NCBI RefSeq assembly: GCF_018873765.1
Contig: NC_057925.1
Coordinates: forward strand, 1,504,927 to 1,568,926
Direction: 5' to 3'
DNA length: 64,000 nucleotides
Origin: Telopea speciosissima
Lineage: Eukaryota > Streptophyta > Magnoliopsida > Proteales > Proteaceae
The notes beneath the pieces are model-generated. The model was not told the DNA's origin. It ran no database searches and saw nothing but the letters and a program-made list of their open reading frames with translations. A program made the position numbers and the translations under genes. Positions 10,723 to 22,790 of the stretch are shown here, piece after piece. Every line of letters begins with the position of its first letter. Positions within the stretch are counted from its first letter, which is position 1.

Positions 10723-13700
10723 ATCAAGTTCTGCAAATAACATGTTGTGGAAGTAGACGTTTGAAGTTAAAAACAGTTGGCTTCTTTTTTCATTGGTTTT
10801 TTGTGTAATGTTATTATGGGCAGACCTTTTTGCTATGCCTAGCTCTTCTGTTGTTCTTGGTTTTGTTCTTGTTATTATCACTGGTATTGTAATATTGTGG
10901 CTTTTGTTTGGTCTACAAAACTATGGAGATTGAAAGATTTTATTATATAAACATAGAATTTGTGTTTCTCCGAAGTTTCTCTTCCTTTCTTTACTTGACA
11001 TGGTTAAAGCAGGACAATGAACTTAAGGAGAGATTATAGGGTTTTTGCTGATTTTTGTGTGCTTGCATTTCTAAATGCGCATATCTAGGTTGTTGTTCAT
11101 CACCATTGAGCAAGATATTACACTACCAAGCTCTAATTCAGATGATGCATATTTTACTTGGTATAACAATTATCTTTCTTATAACAACAACATAGCCTTA
11201 TTTCAACTAAATGGGGTTGGTGACACCTACACCGATCCTTGCTCTCCTATCAGATCTATTCGAAGTCATATATCTCACCTCATCCCCTGGCTCTTTTAGC
11301 TCCTTCAATTGGAATCAAGTCACTCCTTCAGAGTGGAGCATCCCAAGGCCTCCATTGCACATGGCTACGCCACCTCAAATGACGTTCTCGTAGCTTATCC
11401 TATATTGGAGCTACTCCCAAATCAGCTCTAAAAATTATCTTTCTTATAAGTAATCATTTAATCGTCTCATCAAGATCACATTCCAAATTAGGAGCTAATT
11501 ATCTAACAAACAAAACTAGATAAAATTTAACATATTGCTTAAGAAGGTTTCATACATTTTCCAATCGAAAAAACCAAATTCTTTTTTTTGGCCTTTTCCC
11601 CTCAACCATTTACTCATGATCTTCTAGATCCATTTTTTGCAGCTACAAGACCCAAAACACATGACTCTAGTATGATACTGAACTTACAATGTTTAGGCTA
11701 ACATATGCCATCATGTAATTAGAAATAGCTGAACACAAAGAATTTGGTATCAAAATTATTTCTTATTCTACAGATATTAAGTGCTGTTTATACAGAACAA
11801 AAGTTTCATCAACCCAGGAACCACAGCACAGAAGAATTTGAATCCAAATCAAACAAAATAGAAAAGAACCAAAAACAATTGTTTAAACTTAGCAGCAATT
11901 CATGGAGGGAAATGTTCCATTTAATGCAATAGAAATTGAAGACTTCTGAGTAACTTCTATTCAACTTCATTAGCAACAACACTTAAGCGATATTGAAGTT
12001 TGCCTTTGAGGCAATTGTAGAGGTAATAGAGAATTTCATGTACATAAGTCATGAATATTGAATATGTATTACTCTTTCCACGTTATCCTGATTGAGTTTC
12101 CTATTGAAACTTAATCTTCTCTATACGAGGCAACCCAATCACATACAATATAGGCAACTCAATCACATAAAATATAGAATCCCACTCCATCTCATCTTAT
12201 ATGGTAATTGTAACATTCTACGGATGAAGTTATGTAGTCTTTTCTTGGAGGATATAAAATTATTTCAACCTTACATGAGATACTCTACAAAGTAGTTACA
12301 CTTACAGCTATTCCTCTTTAAATAGATGATAGTTTCTGATATATGCATGGCATGGTGAATCATAGTTTTTATCCAAGAGACATGTGAAGTGAGTAGAATC
12401 TAGAAATGGGAGGGAAAAAAGGAAGAGAAATACCTTTTATGATCTATACAAAAAACTAAAATGGGAATCATTTATATATTCATCTTCTTTAAAGCAAGGT
12501 AAAATCTTCAAAATTCATGAAGTAAAAGAGGAAAACTAAGTAGGAAATACTAATAGACTTAAATCATGTAAAAGGCAAAAGTGTGATGATGGCAGCATAA
12601 ATTATTAATAACCCATCAAACAATTAGGCAAAGCTCTTACTCTTGTTAGGGAAGGGCAACGTAAATGTATACATCAACACTACCTCGCACGTAAGAAGAA
12701 ATGTTGGGAAAACTCTTCCGATGCACTTCCCAGGAGTTGAACACTCAACCTCCTTGCTTTGATACCATGTTCGCTATCGTTTCACCTAAAAGCTCAAATT
12801 ATTAGAGAAAGATAGCGTAAATGTATACATCAACACATCCAAATACTACATTATGACATAAAATGTAACCTTTTAAGGTAAGATATCTATTTGAAAAGTG
12901 AAAATTGCGTCGTGGTAAAAAGATTCAGTCTATAGTGACATATGTAACTCTTTTTCATATTGACTTTCAACCACATCTTGTAATGGTATCTTTAGTGTGC
13001 TTGGTTGGAATTTCCAAGCTAGAAGCAAAGAACAAAGAATAGTCAGTAGTGTTAGTTCCTATTTGATCTCCTTTCACATATAAAAGATTTTCTTAATTCC
13101 TAGCTAAACTAATCTGTCTCCCTTCCCCCCCCCCCCCCCAAACAAAAACAAAAAAACCCTGGTAGATGCTCAATTTTAAGAGAGATGTTAAACATCATGC
13201 ACAAGATCAAATGCATTTGATAGCACTAGCAATAGCAAAACCCAGTTCAAAAAGTGAACATTTTAACTATAATTTCAAAACAAGATTGAAAAGAAAAGTA
13301 CTTTGATGAGATAAAGGAACTACAACCCATACTAGGGGCTTCACTATTGATTTTAAGGGAGAAAGAAAAGGAGTCATAGGAAATCTAAGTCAACAAGTGA
13401 ATAGAAATTTGTTAAATTTGGAATTATAAAACTTCATATTATCAAACTTGCATCATCTTATACAATTAGTGTGATGTGTGTGTGTGTGTTTTAATTGACA
13501 AAGCACTTTGTGAATGCAACAGATATAAACTGTTGATGGAAATTAGAACTTTTTCTAGCATGGTTCATTTTATGAATATTTCTTGTTTACTTATGGTTAA
13601 AGCTTTGTTTGTTTGGGTCAGCTTCACCTACTCGTAAATCTTCTCTTCCCTCCTTAATGTCTTTATATTACTTCTTAATTTTAGACATATACGCACATAT

Positions 13701-14130
13701 GCACAGAACAAAGGAAAAGCTTGGACTATACAACAAAGAGACTTTGAGATTCAATGCCCTCCCTTGTGGTTTTTGATCTTTTGTGCATTTCAAATAGTTT
13801 TAGGAAAAGGTTCTATGAGCCACCAGGGGAGGGCGTGCTAGCTACACCCTCTCTCTCTCTCTCATGAAATGACCTCTCTTGTAGTCTTTGATCTTTGGCT
13901 CTATGCAACTTCTCAAGGAACTGGTGCAACCCTCAAGATACGTTATTGGATTCAGATCGGGAGAGTGATAGAAATCAGCTCCAATAAACTTTGGATATAG
14001 GATTTTTCAGAACTACGCAAGCGTGGGAAAATGGATATAATTCGGATTTAGTTGATTCAAAATACAAATGAAAGAAGACTCGTGGGGCTACAACTTTTGT
14101 GAAATAGAGTTTTCTCTGATTCTGACTGTA
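10723..14130. other. Gene-poor intergenic stretch
   Basis: After the MYB stop come about 200 bp of T-rich 3' UTR. The rest is AT-rich with no convincing gene. GTAAATGTATACATCAACAC occurs twice, at about 12662 and 12815, as a direct repeat. A C homopolymer lies at about 13123-13139 and a (TG)n tract at about 13471-13488. A partial copy of the CT-microsatellite MITE family (AGGAAAAGGTTCTATGAGCC ... CATGAAATGACC) is at about 13801-13880. Confidence 0.5.
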
Positions 14131-14563
14131 AGTTGGTGAAAACTGGTCGTGAAGACGGGGTTTATATAAGGACGGGTTTTGGAAATAAAAAAACAACAAA
14201 GTATTTTTTTTATTTTTTTTGTAAAGGGATAATTATAAGACTTAAACACCTCTCTTCTAGGATGTGTAGCAGCACCAAGAGTGTTATTGCAACTTTTTTA
14301 GGATTCAAGAAACACAAGGTAAAAACACCTAATTCGTTTAGGCTATATGGAAAAACTCTTCTAGGTTCAAGAGCGAAGAACACATCTTGGTTCAAGGAGT
14401 TTTTAAAGTAACTTTCATTCACCAAATTTACTATTCCAAGTGTAGAAATTAGTGACCTTTTATAGGCATACAATAACTAGTGCAAAAACCATCATGCCCA
14501 CAAGATCTAAGGATTGAAACTACATAGAAGACTTTAGAAAGAAATATATGAAAAGAGAGGCTT

Positions 14564-14643
14564 AAGACATAAGGACTAGTCTCAAGACATGAGAGATTGT
14601 TTCAAGAAATAGGGACTAATTTCAAGACATAGGAGATTGTTTC
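14564..14643. repeat. 20-bp tandem repeat, 4 copies
   Basis: Four consecutive 20-bp units begin AAGACAT or AAGAAAT (AAGACATAAGGACTAGTCTC, AAGACATGAGAGATTGTTTC, and two more). Odd and even units resemble each other most, so a 40-bp dimer was duplicated. No coding frame is evident. Confidence 0.8.
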
Positions 14644-15189
14644 AAGGTGCCTTGATTCAATCTTCAAGAGAGTACACTGAAAGAGAATCCCACATCATCA
14701 CTCACTAAGCAAGTTCTCCACATCATCAATCCACTAAGGTAGCTCAAGAGGCATTGTAGAGATTCTCCACTAGCACGGCTCCTTCTTGATCTTTCACCAA
14801 AAAAAAAAAAAGGCTCCTTGTTGATCTGGGGCTGGTTCCCATTTAGTCCGATGGTCTTGGACTTGAGTTGGCTTTAACTGAGGGTCAGCCTTGTTTGGAC
14901 TGGTTCCTAGTTTTGGGCTTGAGCATTTCATGGGCCTTGTGGGTTTTAGCTTGAATACAAGCTGAAATTCTCAGGAAAACAGAGATGCAAGGCTGGCCTG
15001 CATCACCTCCTTGGGGATCATCAGAAGAGGTGGTTGTGTAGAAGTTTACATGGTTGAGCATTGGGAAGCAATGACAAGATCATTGCCATCAAGAGAATTC
15101 AGCTTCAGCCTATTGATGTGACCAATCTCGTGCAAGAAGACAACAAAGCTCTCACAAAGAAGTTGAGGCTATAGTTGTGAAGGCGTTGC

Positions 15190-15665
15190 ATAGGTACCAC
15201 CTATTTCCAGACTCTTTTTTGGGTCCAAGGCAATAGCACAATTGGGTTGCATATCTTCTCTAGAAGCGCCTCTCTTGTTTAGTGTCCTCTTCAGGATACT
15301 TCTTTTCCTAGATATAATCCATGATGTTAGCATACCATGGTCAACCATTTATTGTACGAGCATTGATCTCATGGTAAGCTAGTTGTTCTCTTTGCTCCAC
15401 AACGAATGGTCGAATACAATCATTTGGGTTGACATCGACCATGGAAGCTAAGGTTGTCAATGCATTTGCAAAACGATTGTATTCTCTCTGGTAGTAGTCG
15501 AATTAGATGCTTTGAAATTTTTGTGCAAGACTCTCAACGTACTCTTGGTATGGTCCCAACTTTTCATCTTTGGTCTTCCACTTCCTTTGCATTTGGCAAA
15601 TGACAACTAATGAATCTCCATAGACCTATAATTTCTGGATTCCTATTGATATGGCTGCCTCTAAG
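15190..15665 (-). pseudogene. Decayed Ty3/gypsy pol fragment (RNase H and following spacer)
   Basis: Reading the minus strand from 15665, the translation includes VYGDSLVVICQ, KWKTKDEKLGPYQEYVESL, NRFANALTTLASMV and later PWYANIMDYI, with several in-frame stops. This is the order seen in plant Ty3/gypsy polyproteins: the RNase H DS motif, the KLxPYQ helix, a DALATLAS-like motif (here NALTTLAS, the Asp lost), then the WYxxI spacer before integrase. No LTRs were identified around it. It is a relic, not a functional element. Confidence 0.7.
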
Positions 15666-17737
15666 CACACATTGTTGATACTTCATGAATTTATGTTTAT
15701 TGCATTGTTTTTCAATGAATATATTTATATTATATCCTATACGTTGTTTCTTATATGTTAATTTTCTCATATTAGGTCACTATTAGCATAATTATATCAT
15801 ATTGCATTAATATGGATTCAGTATTGCATATAAGCATAACTATCTAAAATTATCATTGTTATAGTGCATATAGTCATATACTGAACACTTGGGGCGCCTA
15901 GACAATGCTTCCTTGTTACGTAGGCACTCTTCTAACGCCTTGAGTCACTTAATTACCTTGACAACTATGGTTGAGGTAGTTCTAGTAAAAAATCCAAACC
16001 GCTGATCAAAGTCAGAACAATCTGCTGCCTCTGCTAGCCCATGTACCCCAACCAGATCATCATTGTCATGGCCAAAGACATGGATGTCCACCGTCTTTAG
16101 TTGCATAATGATTCCCAACATTGGAATCACTCGAATCGAACTGATCTAGTTTGGGGTGAATCACATCGTCAGAGATAGAGATGGATGATAGGAATTAGCC
16201 ATAATCAGAATAAGGGACGGTCAATACGGTTTTAAATCGACCGATTTCGATTTGATTTCTTAAACCATGGGTGAGAATAGTTGCAAAGGTATTGGGGGTA
16301 GTTAGGCCTAGAACAAATATTTGTGGGGTTTCTTTTTTGCATTCTAGTGTGTAGAGTATATAATTGGTATAGCAAGCAGGCCATGTTATGTAAGTTGGAG
16401 AGAGAGTGAAATTTGGAAAGGAAACAATGCATGCTATGTTTTTTTGCGTGTTTACCAGAAGGTTTAAAAACCCACAATTGGACACGAGATTGGTCTTCAA
16501 AATTTTCAATTTGAATAGCTAGAACCTTATAAAAATAGAATCGGAAAGAAGAAGTAAAGATTTCAACATGTATGTGATTTTTATGAGTATTTTTTTTTTT
16601 AAATTTCAAAAGACTTGTAGATCTCACTGCAAAAGAAAGGTTTTCTTTATTTTTTTGTTTCTATTTTATTAACTAAATCAAGGAGGAAGTACTAAATATG
16701 GTGTTTCAAGTGTATTCATGATCAATTACAAATGAGGCATCATTCGAATTACGGTAGGCCGAATCTGATTCAAGTAGGAATTGGAGAGTTTAGATCTGTC
16801 CCCCCCCCCCCCCCCATGGAGGGGTCAGATCTGTCCCCACCCATCCCATGTGAGTAGCTGATCCGGATTTTCTATTAGGATATGAAGCCATGATTTACCA
16901 AGAGACCCTATCACATCATTGTCCCCACCTATTTCCTACTAGGCTACTATCTATCAACAAAAAGAAAAAGGAAAACTTTTCAGTCAAACTCTAAAGTGTG
17001 GATAAAATCTCAAGATATGGTGGGGGTACTAATGCAAGGAACCACTAAAAGCTAACCATGCCAAAACTATAGTTTATTGGATCAAGTTTCCTCCACTCGT
17101 AGAGTACGGTTCACCCACCGTCCTATGATTCACAAAACCCTCCTAGGGTTTTAGTATATATCAAACTATCCTCTTGATACCTTTTCCAGCCCGCGGTGAA
17201 TGGAATGGGTGGAAGGAAACTCAATCCTAACTTATTTTATGACATTTCAAAACTTTTGAAAAGGTTTTAGTCTAACATCAGATCATCGATTGTTTAGGTG
17301 GACTACGGTGGCTGGAGTTTGATTGACTCTTAGCATGATCAAGGACAATGTAGAATGTTTTTTGTTTAATTAATCTTTTTCTATGTTCATAATTAAAAAA
17401 TTCGAAAGGAAAATAAAAATCATATCCTTTCCAAAGACTTGTTTGAATTAGAGTCATGATAGGTATGGTCAAGTTTTTTGTGACCTTAACAAAACCTAAA
17501 AGAGATGGGAGGATTGATTTAGGGGAAAACTTACCTTTAAAACAAAGGAATGGCAGTAATAAGTGGATCACTCTAATTTTTTCTAACAAGGCATAATCAT
17601 ACAAGAATTTGGTGTTGAGGAAACAACTACTACCCACAAAGATGAGTTTCATAGCTAACATTCATATCTCACACCCCTCTAGAAGAATGGCCAAAACAAC
17701 CCAAACCTAACAGTCTCTCAGTTCTGTTGGAATGGCA

Positions 17738-17770
<33 letters not shown>

Positions 17771-20700
17771 TATAAAAAAAAAGAAGTAGGTGGTTGACCC
17801 CTATAGATCTTTGGATTTGAGGTCATTTTGACTAGTAAATGAGTATCACAATACATACATTGAGCGCATAAAACAACTGTTAGCTTCCAATGGAAGTTTG
17901 ATTAGATAATGGAGTGGATCGGAGTGGGTGGCAGATGGATTTCCTGCACGGTCGTGTAGCAAAGAGAGAAGATAAATGGAATGTCATGCGGGAGCTGGAC
18001 GGTCCAGCCATGGCGGGAACTAGACGGTCCAACCCTGCTAAACGACAGCAAAATAGGAGTGAGGTAGTCATTTCACATGTGGGATCAGATCCCGCCACGA
18101 CTGGATAGAATCCTTTTCCCCACTTTAACCTGTCCAGGGAGAGCATAGTGCCATGAGTATGGGTCCACACCCTAAAATATGCATTTATTAGGGGCTTGCC
18201 CTTTCCCACCTATATTCCCAAGACCTTTCTTAAGTCTGTATAGTTCCTCCACTCAATCCTTGGTGCCCTTATTAGCGAGACCCCACTCCCATGTGGGACC
18301 CACATTACTATGTTTCATTCAATCCTATTACTTTCATCAAGGAGACCCACACTGTAATGTTCTCGACCCACATCCCTAGAGTGCTCTCGGTCCGACTCTC
18401 ATACCAAATTGTCAGGGATCCGGATTCAAATCCCCCCCTCTTGTGAGAGGCACTAGAGAACCGCACCGATCAAGGAATCGCATACGATAAAAATTCGATG
18501 CCAAAGACTTTCTCCCCACGACTGGTTGATATATGATTGGGAGTGGATGGACCCAGTAGGAAGTAATCATCAAACTTAAACCTAACAAAGGGTCGGAAAA
18601 GGAGGAATGACAATCAAGAAAACATTCCTATTTGTTACCGACATCACAAAGGGAATGTAAAACTCTGAAACATCCCCCCAATCCCCAAAAGAAGAGAGGA
18701 AAAAAGAATGCTAACCAGTTGCATGGTTTTTGTGCCCAAACACAGAAGTGCTGGAAAAAACCGTTCTATCCCCAAAGAAATCGAAAATTCCATCCAAACC
18801 AATGCCTCTTTGTACACTCTCATTGGACCGCACTGATGCAGGGATTACATGATCAGTTTACTTTCTCTTTCACACCCCAAAAACACTCATTGTTTAAAAA
18901 AGGAAGCAATCTTCTTTCTACCCCACTCATCCAAACAAATGATTTTCACAAAAGACTTCAAAAAAAAGGGGAAACCTCGTACCTACTAGTCGTCCCATAC
19001 TTCCTTTCTTACCTTTTTATTCCAATCAAACAAAGCTTGGAATCTGTCAAAATGACTAAACCTTCGATCAGCCATAAGTCAAAGTCAAAAGTCTAAACTA
19101 ACCATCCAATAGTAAAACCATCTTCTTTTTTTTTTTGGGACCGTTTGTTGGTTCTATCTAAGGATGGCTGAGGGCCACACGATCTTCTTCTTAAAACTTC
19201 CATCTAATATTCTACATGGACGACTCAGTTTGAATAGTAACGGGCAAAGCGCGTAACGACTATTAGGCGAGACCAAGCCCCCATGTCCATCATTTTGTGG
19301 TCCTACCGTCACCAATTATTTCCAATGGACGTTGAGAAAATGGTAATATCTTGGAGGGGTAATAAAGTAATTCACATATTGTTGTAATGAGCATTGACCA
19401 CAATATAATTTTTAATTTATTAAACTGCCCCACCTACACCTACCTCTTTGGATTCAACAAACGTACGATACTCCCCCCCCCCTTGTTTCTCCTAATTTTT
19501 TTTTTAAGTAATTGATTTTCCTAATCTCAAAGGGTTTCAATAAACTCTCTTCATTAATATACCATTTTGCTACCCGTTATTGGTTTGGTATAAGTGGACA
19601 ATGTGTAGATTCCTTTGTTCTATTTCTATGAGAGAGAAAAAACACTGTCAATTAACAAATTCTAAAAGAAAAGTATCTCTGAGCCATCAAGGTTTCCTAT
19701 GCTAACTCACAGAATAGTTTTATGTCTGGAAGTGTGGCCTAAACTGGCATTCCCATGAGTCTATCTCTCTCAACCTCAAAACAAGGGGGGAGAGATGTAT
19801 TTTTGTCCTATGTGTCTAGTTCTCTTTCTATTTATTTATTTATTTATTTTTTAAATAATTATAACAAAAAAAGTTCTCTAAGCTGTCAAGGGAGAGTATG
19901 TAGCATCTTCTTCCTCTCTCTCTCTACTCCCCGCATAAAATGGTTTTGTTATTAGCTTCTACATGAAATCTTTCAGTCGCACCTCATTGGTGCACTTCTC
20001 TATGCCACTTGCTAAGAGAATTAACCCTCTCCCTTCAATTATTCTCCATAAGAGGATGGTGTACGATACCCTGTAAGCTTAGAGAATCCTAGGTCTTGAT
20101 ATATGAGGAAAATGATAGATATATCTTATATATGTGTTTCGTTGATATAGGATGAACACCTCATCTTTGTGTGAGTTTATATTATTTTAATATTTAATTT
20201 CATTTTATTATTCTCTGGAAATAGCCTCTTTGAGAAAGCAGAAGAAAGGCTGCATATGTTAGGACCCTCCTCAGACCCCGCAGTGGCAGGAGCCTCGTGC
20301 ACCGAGTATGATCTTTTTTTTTTTTTAATTTCACTTTAGTATTAGCCCTCTCCCTTTAAGTGTTTTCTTTTTTACCTTTCTCTCATTGTAGAAAGAGAAT
20401 TTCTGAATTCGAAATATTTCGGATGTAGATTATTAAGGGAGAAAAACTTTAGAAATGGCTGATCATTAGACACCCTTAAAAGGTTTCCATAATTGATCTA
20501 TAATTTACTAAAGTTAGTCATAAACAGTAATTTCTCTTTTTCATTTGTTGTGTAATCGCCTAAAACACCAGACAGAGTATGGAGAGAGAGAAGCACAGTT
20601 CCTAAAACAAACCAAAAAGTTTCTTTTGTTCTTCCAAAAGTCATCTATAATGACTAACTTTCAAGCTCTAATGATCCCTTAAAATCCAAAAGCTCAGAGA

Positions 20701-21911
20701 AGCAAAAGAAGAAATTATTATTACAACAAGTTCTATGATTGTAAGTGTTCTTGAGAGCTAACATGAATTTAAATTGATCAGTTAATCATTCTTAAAATGG
20801 GAATGAAGAATTTAACTATAACAAAGAGAGTTTCTCTTCTCTGTTTCAATTATACTTTTAAATGTAAGCATTTGGCATTCTACAAAAAAAAAAAAATTCA
20901 GAATTGCAGATAAGAAGTAGAAACCGAGAAGAAGCAGAAACAGAGAAACAAGAATTCATGTTAATAGACTCACCTGAGAATTGAAGCTAAGCTAGATAGA
21001 GTCTTCTTCTTGAGAAGGGAGTCCAAGGCTTCAAGAGCATGAAATGGAGGATCTCAGAGAGGAATTAATGGAGGACTCTAAGGTTAGGAGATGGGTTGAA
21101 GACACTTTCGTGTAATAGTATCAAAATTCTACGTGGGGAAGAGAGAGAGAGAGAGAGAGAGTCACATGCGTAAACGTAGGAGAAGGGGTGTGTTTGGGGG
21201 ATTAAAACTAGAGAATAGTGTCTCTTCACTTCTACGTATAGTTAACATTTTTTAGTTGTTTGTTTGTTTGGATTGACTGGTAGATATAGAGTCCAATTAC
21301 TCAATTTCTGTGTGTTTGGATTGGACTTACAGAAGGGGATCTTGGGCAGGTCAGACATCTTCAACCAAACATTCCAAACCCTTTAAAGAGTCATCCTTGT
21401 AAGTTAGACAAACCAAACTTTCTTTTCTACTTCTCTCCTCTGCCCTTCTTTTCTATGACTTCAATTGAGAAGAAGACTCGATTCTAGTGGAAGCTCTGAG
21501 ATTAGTTAATATATGGGTTTTGGAGTGTCAGATTCTTAGGGGTTTGAGAATCAAACTGGTTATGAGAAAAGTACTTTTGTGGTCTATTCAATGTGAGGTT
21601 CAACTAACAGAAATGCCCTTTCTTTCCCAAGCTTGGAAAGGAAGGTGGCCTTGGGCCTGGGGATGGATTCATGGCAATCAGAGATTGTACACATTAAAAC
21701 AGCTTTCTGTGCTACGCTTTAATAGATTTGGTGATGGAGGGACCATTGGTATTTACAAAGATCCACCCTTTTTCGCAGCCTACTAAAGGCGGCCCATTTG
21801 ATCCGTTCTGATTGGGTAGTTCCAGTTTTGGTCGGGCTAGTAAAGCTCTGTATGCCAACGGTCAAAATTTGTACTTTTTTTGAAATAGAAATGAGACAAA
21901 ATCTGTATGTT
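15666..21911. other. Gene-poor intergenic stretch with dispersed repeats
   Basis: I see no supportable gene in 6 kb. Open frames up to about 154 codons exist (for example 18632-19096 plus and 17278-17661 minus) but show no domain, codon signature or splice structure. Repeats include C homopolymers at about 16799-16815 and 19471-19482, (GA)n at about 17745-17770 and 21144-21161, one arm of the 1875-1990 foldback family at about 19727-19790, and a MITE copy at 19868-20040. Confidence 0.5.
19868..20040. repeat. CT-microsatellite-cored MITE, near-complete copy
   Basis: The copy starts AAGTTCTCTAAGCTGTCAAG, has a CTCTCTCTCT core, then ATTGGTGCACTTCTCTATGC and ends CACTTGCTAAGAGAATTAAC before CCCTCTCCC, so its ends are inverted (GTTCTCTAAGC / GCTAAGAGAATT). 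Related copies lie near 13801, 30975-31095, 33975-34260 (two, reversed), 36310-36435, 46858-46990, 49860-50155 (two, reversed), 52365-52520 and 56815-56936. CACATGAAATGA and GGTGCGCTCTCCTCTGC are typical internal blocks. Confidence 0.65.
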
Positions 21912-22790
21912 GTGTTTTTTTTTGGGGTCAGCAAAGTATGTATTGATAAAAATGGAATATGGTTACATTATGGCATAGTTATAAATATATATCCAAAACA
22001 GAGAGTTACAAGAATCTGTAATGTGGGCGCCCCATTGCTTCCCGGGAGATAGAATGCGAAATGAACGGCAGGGTTTCGTTCCAGGTCCAAGATGATTTGG
22101 TGGCTGCAGCGTGATTTGCTAGCTTGTTAGCTGGCCCATTTCCTTCCCTTAAACAATGGGTCAGTCGCCATTGTATGGTATGTAGAAAATCAGTTACAAC
22201 CCACCAAGCCTGAAGGAAGTTCCTTGGAAGCTGGGACGTGAGAATAGATGAAACCACAGAAGCAGAATCACTTTCCACTCATAATTTATCAATCTTAGGT
22301 TTCTTAGCCTCTTTGACGCCAATAAAGAATGCTTCCATTTCAGCATTGAAGTTTGTTCCAATTCCTTGATAAGTTGCAAAACACTTGATCACTACGCCAA
22401 TATGATTTCGGAAAATTCCTCCAGACCCTGATGATCCTGGGTTTCCCAGGGATGATCCATCAATATTTAAGTTACTCCAACCCGCTGCCGGTTCTCTCCA
22501 GCTCACTTCAATTATTTTTTTGGGCTGTGGGATGGCGATTGCAGTACGCATTGAACGAGCCAATATCAGGTCCTGCACCGTCTTTACGTGAATTCCTTTA
22601 ATTCTGGTGCCTTCAGAAATTTCTCTTAAGCATTTCATTACAAGGTGCTTAGGAGGGGTTGTTAAGCTGTCATACCTTCTTTTATTTCTCTCCAACCAGA
22701 TTTGTCGACATGTTATTATTAGTGTATGTAGTGTTGTTAAGTAAAAAATACTGACTCGATATTCACGAATAACCACCACCACCACCACAT
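21912..22790 (-). pseudogene. LINE 3' remnant encoding an RNase H domain
   Basis: The minus-strand frame from about 22788 to 22006 carries IWLERNKRRYDSL, WSNLNIDGSSLGNPGSSGSG (RNase H first Asp), NAEMEAFFIGVKEA (Glu), VESDSASVV (Asp) and GNGPANKLANHAA in place of the usual VADxLA motif, so the last catalytic Asp is lost. The frame has one in-frame TGA at 22279-22281, where relatives usually have Trp. Below the frame the minus strand ends in TGCTGACCCCAAAAAAAAA at about 21912-21935, similar to the TTTTGACCAAAAAATAAAT tail of the LINE at 58943. It is probably a 5'-truncated plant L1-type LINE insertion. Confidence 0.7.

Noticed and set aside
16195-16627. Overlapping minus-strand frames of 104 and 131 codons
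   Set aside because: Two frames overlap each other with no homology; AT-rich chance frames.
17278-17661. 127-codon open frame, minus strand
   Set aside because: Hydrophobic but without motif or family resemblance, and in a repeat-rich region.
18632-19096. 154-codon open frame, plus strand
   Set aside because: No recognisable domain, odd composition for a plant protein, no splice signals or conserved context; likely chance in low-stop sequence.
13123-19482. CRISPR-like spaced repeats or poly-C runs as a functional array
   Set aside because: The C runs at 13123, 16799 and 19471 are isolated homopolymers with no regular repeat-spacer structure, and the DNA is clearly plant nuclear.
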